A DNA stretch of 10,856 bases from Candidatus Atribacteria bacterium 4572_76 (GTDB lineage: Bacteria > Atribacterota > Phoenicimicrobiia > Phoenicimicrobiales > Phoenicimicrobiaceae). Position numbers and translations under genes: made by a program. The first letter of the stretch is position 1. Each line of letters opens with the position of its first letter. Positions 1 through 6,270 of this stretch are shown piece after piece. The stretch is from NCBI GenBank assembly GCA_002084865.1, contig NBMG01000007.1, positions 1 through 10,856 on the forward strand, given 5' to 3'. The notes under the pieces were generated by a model. It worked only from the letters and a program-made list of their open reading frames with translations. It made no database searches and was not told the origin of the DNA.

Positions 1-240
1 TTATATAATATTCACAAAAATAAAGATATATACACAAATACATTTCATCATCAAGCTGTTAAGGACGTAGCTCCGGGGTTTAAAATAACTGCCAAAACTA
101 GAGATGGAGTTATAGAAGCAATTGAATCAACTAATAACAGATATATAATAGCCGTACAATGGCACCCTGAACACATGTATTATGCCCATGATGAACATTT
201 TGAGATATTTAAGAGTTTTGTTGATGAGTGTAAAATCTAA
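1..240 (+). CDS. Class I glutamine amidotransferase-like (peptidase C26) protein, C-terminal end only
   Basis: The window opens inside this gene; the last 79 codons are visible in frame 1 and end at a TAA at 238-240. The translated end contains FHHQAV (residues 15-20 of the fragment), DGVIEAIE (35-42) and VQWHPE (52-57). The last carries the His and Glu of the Cys-His-Glu triad of class I amidotransferases; the nucleophilic Cys would lie upstream, outside the window. This pattern is typical of the gamma-glutamyl-GABA hydrolase (PuuD-like) branch, which hydrolyses gamma-glutamyl amide bonds in the cytoplasm, for example in polyamine breakdown. The exact substrate cannot be read from the fragment. 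The next recognisable sequence downstream is a pseudogene, so this looks like the last gene of its transcription unit. Confidence 0.85.
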   Translation, partial: LYNIHKNKDIYTNTFHHQAVKDVAPGFKITAKTRDGVIEAIESTNNRYIIAVQWHPEHMYYAHDEHFEIFKSFVDECKI

Positions 241-251
241 ATAGAAAATAA

Positions 252-270
252 AGTGCGACAAGTGCGACAA
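252..270 (+). repeat. Two tandem copies of GTGCGACAA
   Basis: GTGCGACAA occurs at 253-261 and again immediately at 262-270, followed by GGGACGGTT at 271-279. It is GC-richer than its surroundings and sits exactly at the upstream edge of the possible transposase scrap, as expected for part of a transposase-associated palindromic repeat. The complementary arm is not visible here, so only a half-site remains. Confidence 0.45.
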
Positions 271-855
271 GGGACGGTTGTTAGACATGCCAGAGAGATA
301 GCAGGATATATTGGTTTACATTATGCTACAAGGCCTGACCTTTTGTGGTCAAATAATTATCAGCACCAGTTAATTCGGGAGGATATCCGAGATTTAACCC
401 AAATTAAAAAGTTTGATTCCCTGGAGATCTTATATTCCCTCTTACCGCTAAAAGTAGGCAATCCTCTCTCCTTAAGTTCATTAAACACAGATGTCCAGGT
501 ATCCGTGGACAGTGTTAAAACCTGGCTTGAAGTATTTGAAATCCATTATTTGATATTTCAAATATCACCATGGACACATAAAATTCCCCGGGCAATTAAA
601 AAGGAAAAGAAGGTTTATATTTTTGACTATGCACAAATAAATGACAGAGGTATCCGCTTTGAGAATATGGTTGGCTTAGAGCTATACAAGGCAATTTTGA
701 ATTAGAGCGATTTAGGATTGGGAGATTTTTCCCTGCATTATATTCGTAATAAAGAAAAAGAAGAAGTTGATTTTCTTATTTGTAAAGATCATCATCCTAT
801 AAAACTCTTTACTTACAAGGCTTTCCCGAGTATGGTAGTGGGCAGTTGTAATTAA
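253..855 (+). pseudogene. Decayed composite: AAA ATPase (DUF4143-type) C-terminal fragment behind a possible transposase scrap
   Basis: An open frame from a GTG at 253 gives 150 residues, but only the part from about position 346 (WSNNYQHQLIREDIRDLTQ onward) resembles a protein family: the region C-terminal to the ATPase domain in DUF4143-type AAA proteins (COG1373-like). Family-like stretches are LLPLKVGNPLS, VKTWLEVFEIHYLIF, KKEKKVYIFDYAQI and RGIRFENMVGLELYKAILN. A TAG at 703-705 interrupts the frame, and the same frame beyond it continues with family-like sequence (DLGLGDFSLHYIRNKEKEEV, then DFLI) to about position 800, where similarity fades before a TAA at 853-855. From memory of the family the interrupted codon is usually Trp, so TGG to TAG is the likely change. 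The N-terminal Walker ATPase domain is absent and no ribosome site precedes 253. It is a non-functional remnant. Confidence 0.75.
287..337 (+). mobile_element. Possible N-terminal scrap of a REP-associated (Y1/IS200-like) transposase
   Basis: Read from the ATG at 287, a second frame gives MPER, a TAG, then QDILVYIMLQGL. This resembles the start of REP-associated tyrosine transposases (MPR followed by a short gap, then a GIYHIMLRG-like strand). Just upstream (252-280) lie two copies of GTGCGACAA and the string GGGACGGTT, which resembles repeats I recall flanking such transposases in Bacillota and related genomes. Nothing after residue 17 matches; the sequence passes straight into the DUF4143 remnant. 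The match is short and from memory, so this is a tentative call on a dead fragment. Confidence 0.35.
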
Positions 856-1687
856 AAAAAGTAAAAAAGAGGAACAGAAAACCAATTTTTAGCTAAGTAA
901 GGGAGGTAAATAAATATATAAAATTAGAGCATTATCAGTTTTTACGGAGAAAAATGTCAAGGCTTTAAAACATAGAAAATATAAGGGTTTCTGCGCTTTT
1001 TTTATTATATGGGATGGGTAGTAGCTTTAAAATATAGAGAAAATAAAGCAAGAAATGGCTAAAAAGCCTATTTTTAGCAGTCTGAAAGCCTTGCAAAATA
1101 AGGGTCTTAGTGAAAAATTGTCTTAGCGGCGTTTTTTGAAGGGGGTTAAGGTGATTTATCCTATTTTTTAAAATAAGCGCTTAAAAATGCATTTTTTAGA
1201 TATAGGTAGAAAGCCTTATTTTATAAGGGTTTGAGTGAGCTCAAATTCGAAAGTACTGTGAAAAATGGGAATTTTAAGAGTTTTATGTAATATAGATAAA
1301 CAGCATTATAACTTAAAAAATAATTTACGATTACAGGGGCTATTATTAGGGAAAAAAGTAATAGGATTTTTATTAATAATAAAGGGAGGTAGGCCAGGCA
1401 TTCATTTGACTCGACCAAAGACCTTATCTATAATTTAGGAAACTTTTTATTTGAATATAATCACTTATTCGTAAAAAAGTCTCACCCGTGCGGGTATCAA
1501 GGGATAGATTATACCTTGACCTAAAAAAGTACGACATAAATATTATTTCACATTTTTCCCTTAAACTTTCATATCTTTTATCTATCTAGAATTATCAAAA
1601 AATCTACAAATATAAATAAATTTTACTTGCTTTTGAAGTTTTTATCGGCGCACTTTTAATTTTAAATAACAAAGTGTATGAAATTTA
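856..1687. other. Gene-poor AT-rich stretch with degenerate repeats
   Basis: No frame gives a convincing protein: open frames are short, start without ribosome sites and match nothing recognised. The stretch holds imperfect direct repeats. GAAAGCCTT-n5-ATAAGGGT-n3-AGTGA occurs at about 1084 and again exactly 125 bases later at about 1209. ATAAGGGTTT is also at 981-990. A GCTTTAAAA-(C/T)ATAGA motif occurs at 962 and 1024. A perfect AT-rich hairpin (8-bp arms, 5-base loop) lies at 1058-1078. Such decayed repetition suggests the residue of an old insertion or a non-autonomous element, but no terminal inverted repeats could be fixed. Confidence 0.5.
1472..1530. repeat. Cluster of small palindromes between two TAAAAAAGT repeats
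   Basis: The palindrome ACCCGTGCGGGT (1484-1495; 5-bp arms around TG) is followed at once by an inverted pair TCAAGG (1497-1502) and CCTTGA (1514-1519). Both lie between direct copies of TAAAAAAGT at 1472-1480 and 1522-1530. The GC-rich palindrome stands out in an AT-rich background. It could be a protein-binding site, an attachment scar or a small hairpin element. No gene touches it, and its role is unknown. Confidence 0.4.
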
Positions 1688-1716
1688 TTGACAGGTTAAA
1701 AAAAATATGTTATACA
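1688..1716 (+). promoter_or_regulatory. Strong sigma-70-type promoter of the transporter operon
   Basis: A perfect -35 box TTGACA (1688-1693) is separated by exactly 17 bases from TATACA (1711-1716), one mismatch from the consensus -10. Transcription would start near 1723, leaving a leader of about 195 bases before the binding-protein gene. A perfect palindrome (1718-1733) covers the expected start site, which is the classic position for a repressor. Confidence 0.8.
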
Positions 1717-1717
1717 T

Positions 1718-1733
1718 ATATTGTATACAATAT
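1718..1733. promoter_or_regulatory. Palindromic operator ATATTGTATACAATAT (site 1)
   Basis: A perfect 16-bp palindrome centred between 1725 and 1726 directly follows the -10 box and covers the predicted transcription start. The core TTGTATACAA fits the TNGT-n-ACNA pattern of GntR/FadR-type regulators. The same 16 bases recur at 9120-9135. Binding here would block transcription initiation, so repression relieved by a substrate-derived ligand is the simplest reading. No regulator gene is present in the window. Confidence 0.75.
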
Positions 1734-1839
1734 CTATAAATATAACCTAAAATTAAAATAAGTTTTCGTCAAAAGTGTAATTAGCTCTAAAATTATTTTT
1801 CTCCAAGATTAGTATAAAGAAAAAAGGATAAGGGGGGGG

Positions 1840-1878
1840 ATGAAAAGAGACGATAAAAAAGATATATTACAATTATAA
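1840..1878 (+). CDS. Possible 12-residue leader peptide after a G8 tract
   Basis: Within the transporter leader, a run of eight G (1832-1839) lies directly before an ATG opening a 12-codon frame (MKRDDKKDILQL) that ends at TAA 1876-1878, 40 bases ahead of the binding-protein start. GGATAAGGGG upstream could serve as a ribosome site, though spacing is poor because the G run abuts the ATG. The peptide shows no run of one regulatory amino acid and no attenuator hairpin is seen, so a coding role is weakly supported. The homopolymer itself is unusual in this AT-rich leader. Confidence 0.2.
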   Translation: MKRDDKKDILQL

Positions 1879-1918
1879 ATAAGAAGAAATGTTTATAAAA
1901 AATTATTGGAGGATTATT

Positions 1919-2923
1919 ATGAAAAAACTATTTTTATTGATTGTTGTTACATTATGTGTTTGTATAAGTTTTGTGCTTTTTGCAAGTGCTTCCTATCCTG
2001 AAAGGAATATTACAAATGTATTAGTGTGGAGTGCTGGAGGCGGTACCGATGCTTGTAATCGGGTAGTTATGGCGGAAATGGCTAAAATATTAGGCGTGAA
2101 TATTAATGTTGTTAACAAAACAGGTGGAGCAGGCGGTTCTGTGGGGATGAATTATGCTTATTCACAACCTTCTGATGGTTATACCCTTTGCGGCCTTTCT
2201 GAGTCTTGCGTAACTGCTGGAGTGCAGGGAGGTTTTGATAAAAGAATGAATGTTTGGGAATATTTTATTATCGGTGGCTCACCAGATGTTGTTTCTGTTA
2301 CTCCCAATACACCTTATATGACTTTAAAGGATCTTATTGAGGCTGCTAAGAAAAATCCTGGCGAAATAAGGGCTGGTGCAAGTGCTGCTGGCTCTATACA
2401 CCATTTAAATCTTCTTGCATTGGAAGATGGTTCAGGTGCGAAATTTAATTATATTCCTTATACAGGGTCCGCTCCTGCGCAGAATGCTGCTATGACCGGA
2501 GAAGTTTCTGTAGTAGTTACTTCGGTTGCTGAACAGGCTCAATTAATCCGTGGTGGAAAATTAAGACCTTTAGCAGTATTGATTCCTGAATCATTTGTTT
2601 TGGCTGGAGAAACTTTACCTTCTGCGTTTGATTCTTATCCCAGACTTTCAGAGTATTTGCCTATTTCACAGGCTATTGGCTTTGCGATAAAAGCGGATGC
2701 ACCGGATGACATCAAAGCCGTATTAATAGATGCGTTTAAAAAGGCTTTAAAAACAGATACTTTTGTAAAATGGGCGGAAGATAATTATTATGTTGTATCA
2801 GGTGCGACTGGGGCTGAGGGCGTAGAGATATTTAATAAACTTGAATCATTATTTGCCTGGACTCTTTGGGATTTGAAGGCTGCAAAGGTTGATCCGTCAA
2901 CTTTAGGGATTCCTAAACCTTAA
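1919..2923 (+). CDS. tctC: Tripartite tricarboxylate transporter substrate-binding protein (TctC/Bug family)
   Basis: This extracytoplasmic solute-binding protein captures an organic acid and delivers it to the TctB/TctA membrane pair encoded next. The ATG at 1919 is preferred over one at 1889 because GGAGG at 1908-1912 sits six bases before it and the protein then starts directly with a signal peptide: MKK, a hydrophobic stretch to about residue 22, and a likely cut after ASA. There is no convincing lipobox. The 334-residue length is typical. Bug-family signatures are WSAGGGTDACNR (37-48, first ligand loop), GGAGGSVGMNYAY with PSDGYTL soon after, and YIPYTGSAPAQNA (second ligand loop). Bug proteins usually bind carboxylates such as citrate, dicarboxylates, amino acids or aromatic acids; the ligand here cannot be read. 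It is first in a tctC-tctB-tctA-BKACE operon under a palindromic operator. Confidence 0.95.
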   Translation: MKKLFLLIVVTLCVCISFVLFASASYPERNITNVLVWSAGGGTDACNRVVMAEMAKILGVNINVVNKTGGAGGSVGMNYAYSQPSDGYTLCGLSESCVTAGVQGGFDKRMNVWEYFIIGGSPDVVSVTPNTPYMTLKDLIEAAKKNPGEIRAGASAAGSIHHLNLLALEDGSGAKFNYIPYTGSAPAQNAAMTGEVSVVVTSVAEQAQLIRGGKLRPLAVLIPESFVLAGETLPSAFDSYPRLSEYLPISQAIGFAIKADAPDDIKAVLIDAFKKALKTDTFVKWAEDNYYVVSGATGAEGVEIFNKLESLFAWTLWDLKAAKVDPSTLGIPKP

Positions 2924-2954
2924 AAACTGTTTAAACCGTACTTAATTTAAAAAG

Positions 2955-2984
2955 GCGGCTGAATAAATTATTTTATTCAGCCGC
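2955..2984 (+). terminator. Intra-operon hairpin between tctC and tctB
   Basis: GCGGCTGAATAAA (2955-2967), a four-base loop TTAT, and its exact complement TTTATTCAGCCGC (2972-2984) form a perfect 13-bp stem 32 bases after the tctC stop. It is followed by TTAAAA rather than a long T run, so it is more likely a leaky terminator or 3'-end stabiliser than a full stop. Such hairpins after the binding-protein gene are commonly linked to making more binding protein than membrane components. Confidence 0.75.
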
Positions 2985-3024
2985 TTAAAATTATATAAAA
3001 TTTATGGAGTTCAGAGATTAGATT

Positions 3025-3768
3025 ATGAAGAAGAAAGAACTGAGGAAAGCGGATTTTATAACCAGTGTTTTACTTTTATTATTTAGTGCTTGGATCATTA
3101 TAGAAACCCTCAAAATGCCAATGAAGGATACTTTTGGGGGAGTTCAGAATGTATGGTATGTTTCTCCCGCTTTATTTCCTTTAATTATAAGCATTTTTAT
3201 TATGATTTTAGGAGTAGTACTTTTAATTCATTCTATAAAAACTGGTGGAGCTAAATATTTTTTAGATAATTTTTCAATTAGATATAGAGATATATCCGAA
3301 AAAAACATTAGATTTATTAGTATTTTATTAGCTTTACTCTCCTTTGTCTATTTAAATATTCCTCGTATTGATTTCTTTATTTCTATTATTCTCTTTTTAA
3401 CTTTTTTTATATCTGTCTTTTATTTTGACGATAAAGATCTATTAAAAAAATTAACTTTGTTTTATTTTACCGGGAGCATAATTTTTATTATTCTTTTTGC
3501 ATTCGGTATTTCTAAAGTTCTTAATTCTTATTATAAATATTCTACAGATATTCTATCATTATTTTTCTATATAAGTTACATAATTTATAATTGGATAAAG
3601 GTAAAAAATAATTATATTTATAAGAAAAGACTTATAGTTTCTTTAATAACTGCCCTTATAGTTCCACTAATTCTTTGTCCAACTTTTAGATATTTTTTAT
3701 TAGTTCCTCTTCCTAAAGAAGGATTAATAATACAAATGATGCATAATATTTATTATTTTTTAAAATAA
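3025..3768 (+). CDS. tctB: Tripartite tricarboxylate transporter small membrane subunit (TctB family)
   Basis: TctB proteins are the small integral membrane partner of TctA in TTT carriers. The 247-residue product begins with a charged stretch followed by a membrane segment at about 10-28. Next comes YVSPALFPLIISIFIMILG, the family-typical SPxxFP entry to a second membrane segment (about 46-69). Further hydrophobic segments lie near 93-110, 113-133, 143-163, 174-190 and 201-220, and the end FRYFLLVPLPKEG is typical of TctB C-termini. Usual family members are about 150-180 residues with four or five helices, so this one is long; the extra is mainly the segment at about 165-200. The ribosome site is weak (GGAG is 16 bases from the ATG), and translation may depend on the polycistronic message. 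Codons are strongly AT-ending. Confidence 0.85.
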   Translation: MKKKELRKADFITSVLLLLFSAWIIIETLKMPMKDTFGGVQNVWYVSPALFPLIISIFIMILGVVLLIHSIKTGGAKYFLDNFSIRYRDISEKNIRFISILLALLSFVYLNIPRIDFFISIILFLTFFISVFYFDDKDLLKKLTLFYFTGSIIFIILFAFGISKVLNSYYKYSTDILSLFFYISYIIYNWIKVKNNYIYKKRLIVSLITALIVPLILCPTFRYFLLVPLPKEGLIIQMMHNIYYFLK

Positions 3769-3779
3769 TAGGAGTTAAT

Positions 3780-5321
3780 ATGTTTATTTTTGAACAATTA
3801 TTTGTTTTTTTTCAGCAAATATTTTATTTAATTGCTAATCCCATTAATGTGTTTATCCTTTTTGGTGCAGTCCTATTAGGAATTATCTTTGGAGCCATGC
3901 CTGGTTTGACCGCCACCCTTGGTGTAGCCTTGCTTGCTACTTTAACATATGGGATGGATACAAGTACTTCTTTGGTTGCCCTACTATCCATCTATGTAGG
4001 AGCAATATATGGTGGTTCCTATGCTTCTATTCTGATCAATATTCCCGGTACAGCTGCTGCAGCAGCAACTGCTTTAGACGGTTACCCTTTGGCATGTCAG
4101 GGGAAAGCAGGAAAAGCCTTGGGACTTACTACTACTGCTTCTGCAATTGGTACTTTAATAGGAATGTTGTTTGTAATTACTATGGCCCCACTTATTTCTG
4201 CATTTGCTCTTAATTTTACTTCATTTGAGTTTTTTTTATTGGCTTTCTTTGGAATAATTATTAGCGGGACTTTAACTAGTCATGATCTGGCTTATAAAGG
4301 TTGGATTGCGGGTTTTTTAGGTCTGTTTATGGCTTGTGTGGGAAGAGATCAACTTCAGTTTTATCCTCGCTTTACTTTTGGGCTTAATGAATTAGATGGT
4401 GGGCTTGAGGTTGTACCGGTACTTATTGGAGCATTTGGTATTCCCCAGATTATTCAAGTATTAAAGGATAAAGTAGCGGGGGGAGAAGCCAAACGCTTTC
4501 AAAGAATTTTACCGGAATTTACGGAAATTTTCCATCATTTTCCGGATATTATACGTTCGTCCTTAATTGGAGTAGGAATTGGAGCAATTCCAGGGATAGG
4601 GGAAGATATTGCTGGTTGGGTATCTTATGGGGCTGCTAAGAATTCTTCTAAACATCCTGAGAGGTTTGGAAAAGGTGAAATCTCTGCAGTAATATCTGCT
4701 GAGACAGCTAACAATTCTTGTATTGGAGGAGCCATGATTCCTCTTTTGAGCCTTGGTGTTCCGGGGAGTCCTCCCGCAGCTATGCTTTTAGGAGCATTAA
4801 TGCTTCACGGAATTCAGCCAGGTCCCATGTTAACTTTTGATCACCCACTTTTTATATTCCAGGTAGCTGCCATACTTTTATTAGCTTCCTTTGCAATGTG
4901 GATAACTGGTATGTTATTAGCAAAACAAGTGATAAAAGTACTAAGAATTCCGCCCCCCGTTTTTATGCCTATTATCGCGGTACTATGCATAATAGGTTCA
5001 TATTCTTTAGGTTTACGAATTTTTAATCTCTATTTGATGGTTCCTGTAGGAATTTTAGCTTACTTCTTAACTGAAATGGAATATCCTATTGCACCTTTGG
5101 TTATAGGAGTTATTTTAGGACCTATGGCTGATGCTAATTTAAGAAGGGCTTTAATGGTTTCTAAAGGAAGTTTTTTACCCATGTTTACAAGGCCAGTATC
5201 TTTAATTTTAATTTTGGTCATTTTGCTTATGGTAGTTAGTCAGATTTCATGGTTTAAAATTTTTACTAAAAGAATATCAAATAAAATGTTTTCGAGAAAA
5301 GTAAATAAGAATATTTCTTAG
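3780..5321 (+). CDS. tctA: Tripartite tricarboxylate transporter large permease subunit (TctA family)
   Basis: This is the multi-helix permease that moves the bound organic acid across the cytoplasmic membrane, usually driven by an ion gradient. The 513 residues are full length for the family. The two internal family repeats are visible. The first has GIIFGAMPGLTATLG (34-48) and GGSYASILINIPGTAAAAAT (78-97). The second has IGAIPGIGEDIAGWVSYGAAK (about 266-286), then FGKGEISAVISAETANN and LLSLGVPGSPPAAMLLGAL followed by HGIQPGPM (about 295-345). A clear ribosome site GGAG (3771-3774) lies five bases before the ATG, and the gene starts 11 bases after tctB, so the two are co-transcribed. Basic residues at the extreme C-terminus probably face the cytoplasm. 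Confidence 0.96.
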   Translation: MFIFEQLFVFFQQIFYLIANPINVFILFGAVLLGIIFGAMPGLTATLGVALLATLTYGMDTSTSLVALLSIYVGAIYGGSYASILINIPGTAAAAATALDGYPLACQGKAGKALGLTTTASAIGTLIGMLFVITMAPLISAFALNFTSFEFFLLAFFGIIISGTLTSHDLAYKGWIAGFLGLFMACVGRDQLQFYPRFTFGLNELDGGLEVVPVLIGAFGIPQIIQVLKDKVAGGEAKRFQRILPEFTEIFHHFPDIIRSSLIGVGIGAIPGIGEDIAGWVSYGAAKNSSKHPERFGKGEISAVISAETANNSCIGGAMIPLLSLGVPGSPPAAMLLGALMLHGIQPGPMLTFDHPLFIFQVAAILLLASFAMWITGMLLAKQVIKVLRIPPPVFMPIIAVLCIIGSYSLGLRIFNLYLMVPVGILAYFLTEMEYPIAPLVIGVILGPMADANLRRALMVSKGSFLPMFTRPVSLILILVILLMVVSQISWFKIFTKRISNKMFSRKVNKNIS

Positions 5322-5360
5322 TAAAATATTCTATGCTTTAAGAAAGTGAAGATATAATTT

Positions 5361-6167
5361 ATGACTAAAAAAATAATTTTAGCTTTAGCTCCAACTGGCG
5401 GATGGGGGAAAGATTATAATAATCCTCTCGAACCGGAAAAAATAGCCAAGCAAGTTATTGCATGTGCAGAAGAAGGTGTGTCTTTGATTCATCTTCATGC
5501 CCGAGATAGTAAAGGTGAATTAACTACAGATCTAAGCAATTTCTCAAAGACAATTGAGTTAATTACTAATGAATGCAGCGTAATAATTGAAGCCTCCACC
5601 GGAGGACTTTCCAGTTTAACACCTCAGGAAAGAGCATTACCTCTTCAGAATGAAAAAGTAGAGCTAGGCTCGCTAAACATGGGTTCTTTAAATTTTCTTG
5701 ATAAAGTATACATAAATACAGTACCGGATATCCGTTATTGGCTACAAAGAATGATAAAAAATAAGGTAAAGCCATCTATGGAGATATTCGATACTTCTAA
5801 TATTGCTATTTCCGATCTTTTTATTAAGGAAGGCTTGATTAACACACAATATAATTTTAATTTTATTTTTAATTATAAATGGGGAATGTCTTTTTCACTT
5901 CCACTGCTTGAAGTTTTAAAATCTATGCTCCCCAAAGAAAGTATATGGGGTGCTGTTTTTGGTGGAAGCAGTGATTTTTCATCTCATTTACAAGCTTCCC
6001 TTAAAGGGGCGACTATGGTTAGGGTTGGTTTTGAAGATTCCAGGATCTGTAATTACGGAGAAGCAAAATCCAATCTTGAATTAGTAAAAGAAATTCGAAG
6101 AGAATTAGAAATATCAGGTTTTGAGTTGGCTGATCCAGAAGAAGCAAGAAAGTTACTCGGAATATAA
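5361..6167 (+). CDS. Beta-keto acid cleavage enzyme (BKACE, DUF849 family)
   Basis: BKACE enzymes are cytoplasmic, divalent-metal-dependent (usually zinc) TIM-barrel enzymes that react a beta-keto acid with acetyl-CoA to give acetoacetate and a new CoA thioester; the founding member is Kce of lysine fermentation. Family marks are APTGGWGKDYNNP (10-22), the metal motif HLHARD with His44 and His46, STGG (79-82), SLNMGSLNF (104-112), Glu141 in MEIFD, and RVGFED (221-226) whose Glu225 matches the further metal ligand. The 268-residue length is slightly short but complete. It starts 39 bases after tctA with only a weak purine-rich ribosome site and is the last gene of the transporter operon, so it probably acts on the imported acid or a product of it. 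Specificity cannot be assigned from sequence alone. Confidence 0.88.
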   Translation: MTKKIILALAPTGGWGKDYNNPLEPEKIAKQVIACAEEGVSLIHLHARDSKGELTTDLSNFSKTIELITNECSVIIEASTGGLSSLTPQERALPLQNEKVELGSLNMGSLNFLDKVYINTVPDIRYWLQRMIKNKVKPSMEIFDTSNIAISDLFIKEGLINTQYNFNFIFNYKWGMSFSLPLLEVLKSMLPKESIWGAVFGGSSDFSSHLQASLKGATMVRVGFEDSRICNYGEAKSNLELVKEIRRELEISGFELADPEEARKLLGI

Positions 6168-6270
6168 TATAATTTATTTCCTATTTTAGTATATAATTTT
6201 TGCTAACCCAAAGCGAAAAATATTATTATCAGATTTTTGGATATCTACTTTACCAATAAAAAATTATTTT
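6168..6270. other. Convergent intergenic region between the two operons
   Basis: The plus-strand transporter-BKACE operon and the minus-strand transketolase-isomerase operon meet here. There is no strong GC-rich terminator. A weak bidirectional candidate is TTTTTGCT (6197-6204) pairing imperfectly with AGCGAAAAA (6212-6220, one bulged G). A 7-bp AT-only inverted repeat, ATTTTCT/AGAAAAT, lies just inside the end of the minus-strand gene. Termination may be Rho-dependent or rely on these weak structures. Confidence 0.3.

Noticed and set aside
1221..1418. Minus-strand open frame of 65 codons, hydrophobic
   Set aside because: It lies in AT-rich repeat-bearing sequence, has no clear ribosome site and matches no family; hydrophobicity is expected from the AT-rich composition.
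1265..1438. Plus-strand frame of 57 codons starting MGILRVLCNI
   Set aside because: There is no ribosome site, a stop lies two codons before the ATG, and there is no recognisable similarity; probably chance or an element remnant.
856..1880. CRISPR array in the repeat-bearing stretch
   Set aside because: The repeats are few, imperfect and unevenly spaced, with no cas genes nearby.
1735..1918. Riboswitch in the transporter leader
   Set aside because: No recognised conserved riboswitch core or strong nested helices could be drawn by eye.
1889..1921. Upstream ATG for the binding protein
   Set aside because: It would place ten extra residues before the signal peptide and put the GGAGG ribosome site inside the gene.
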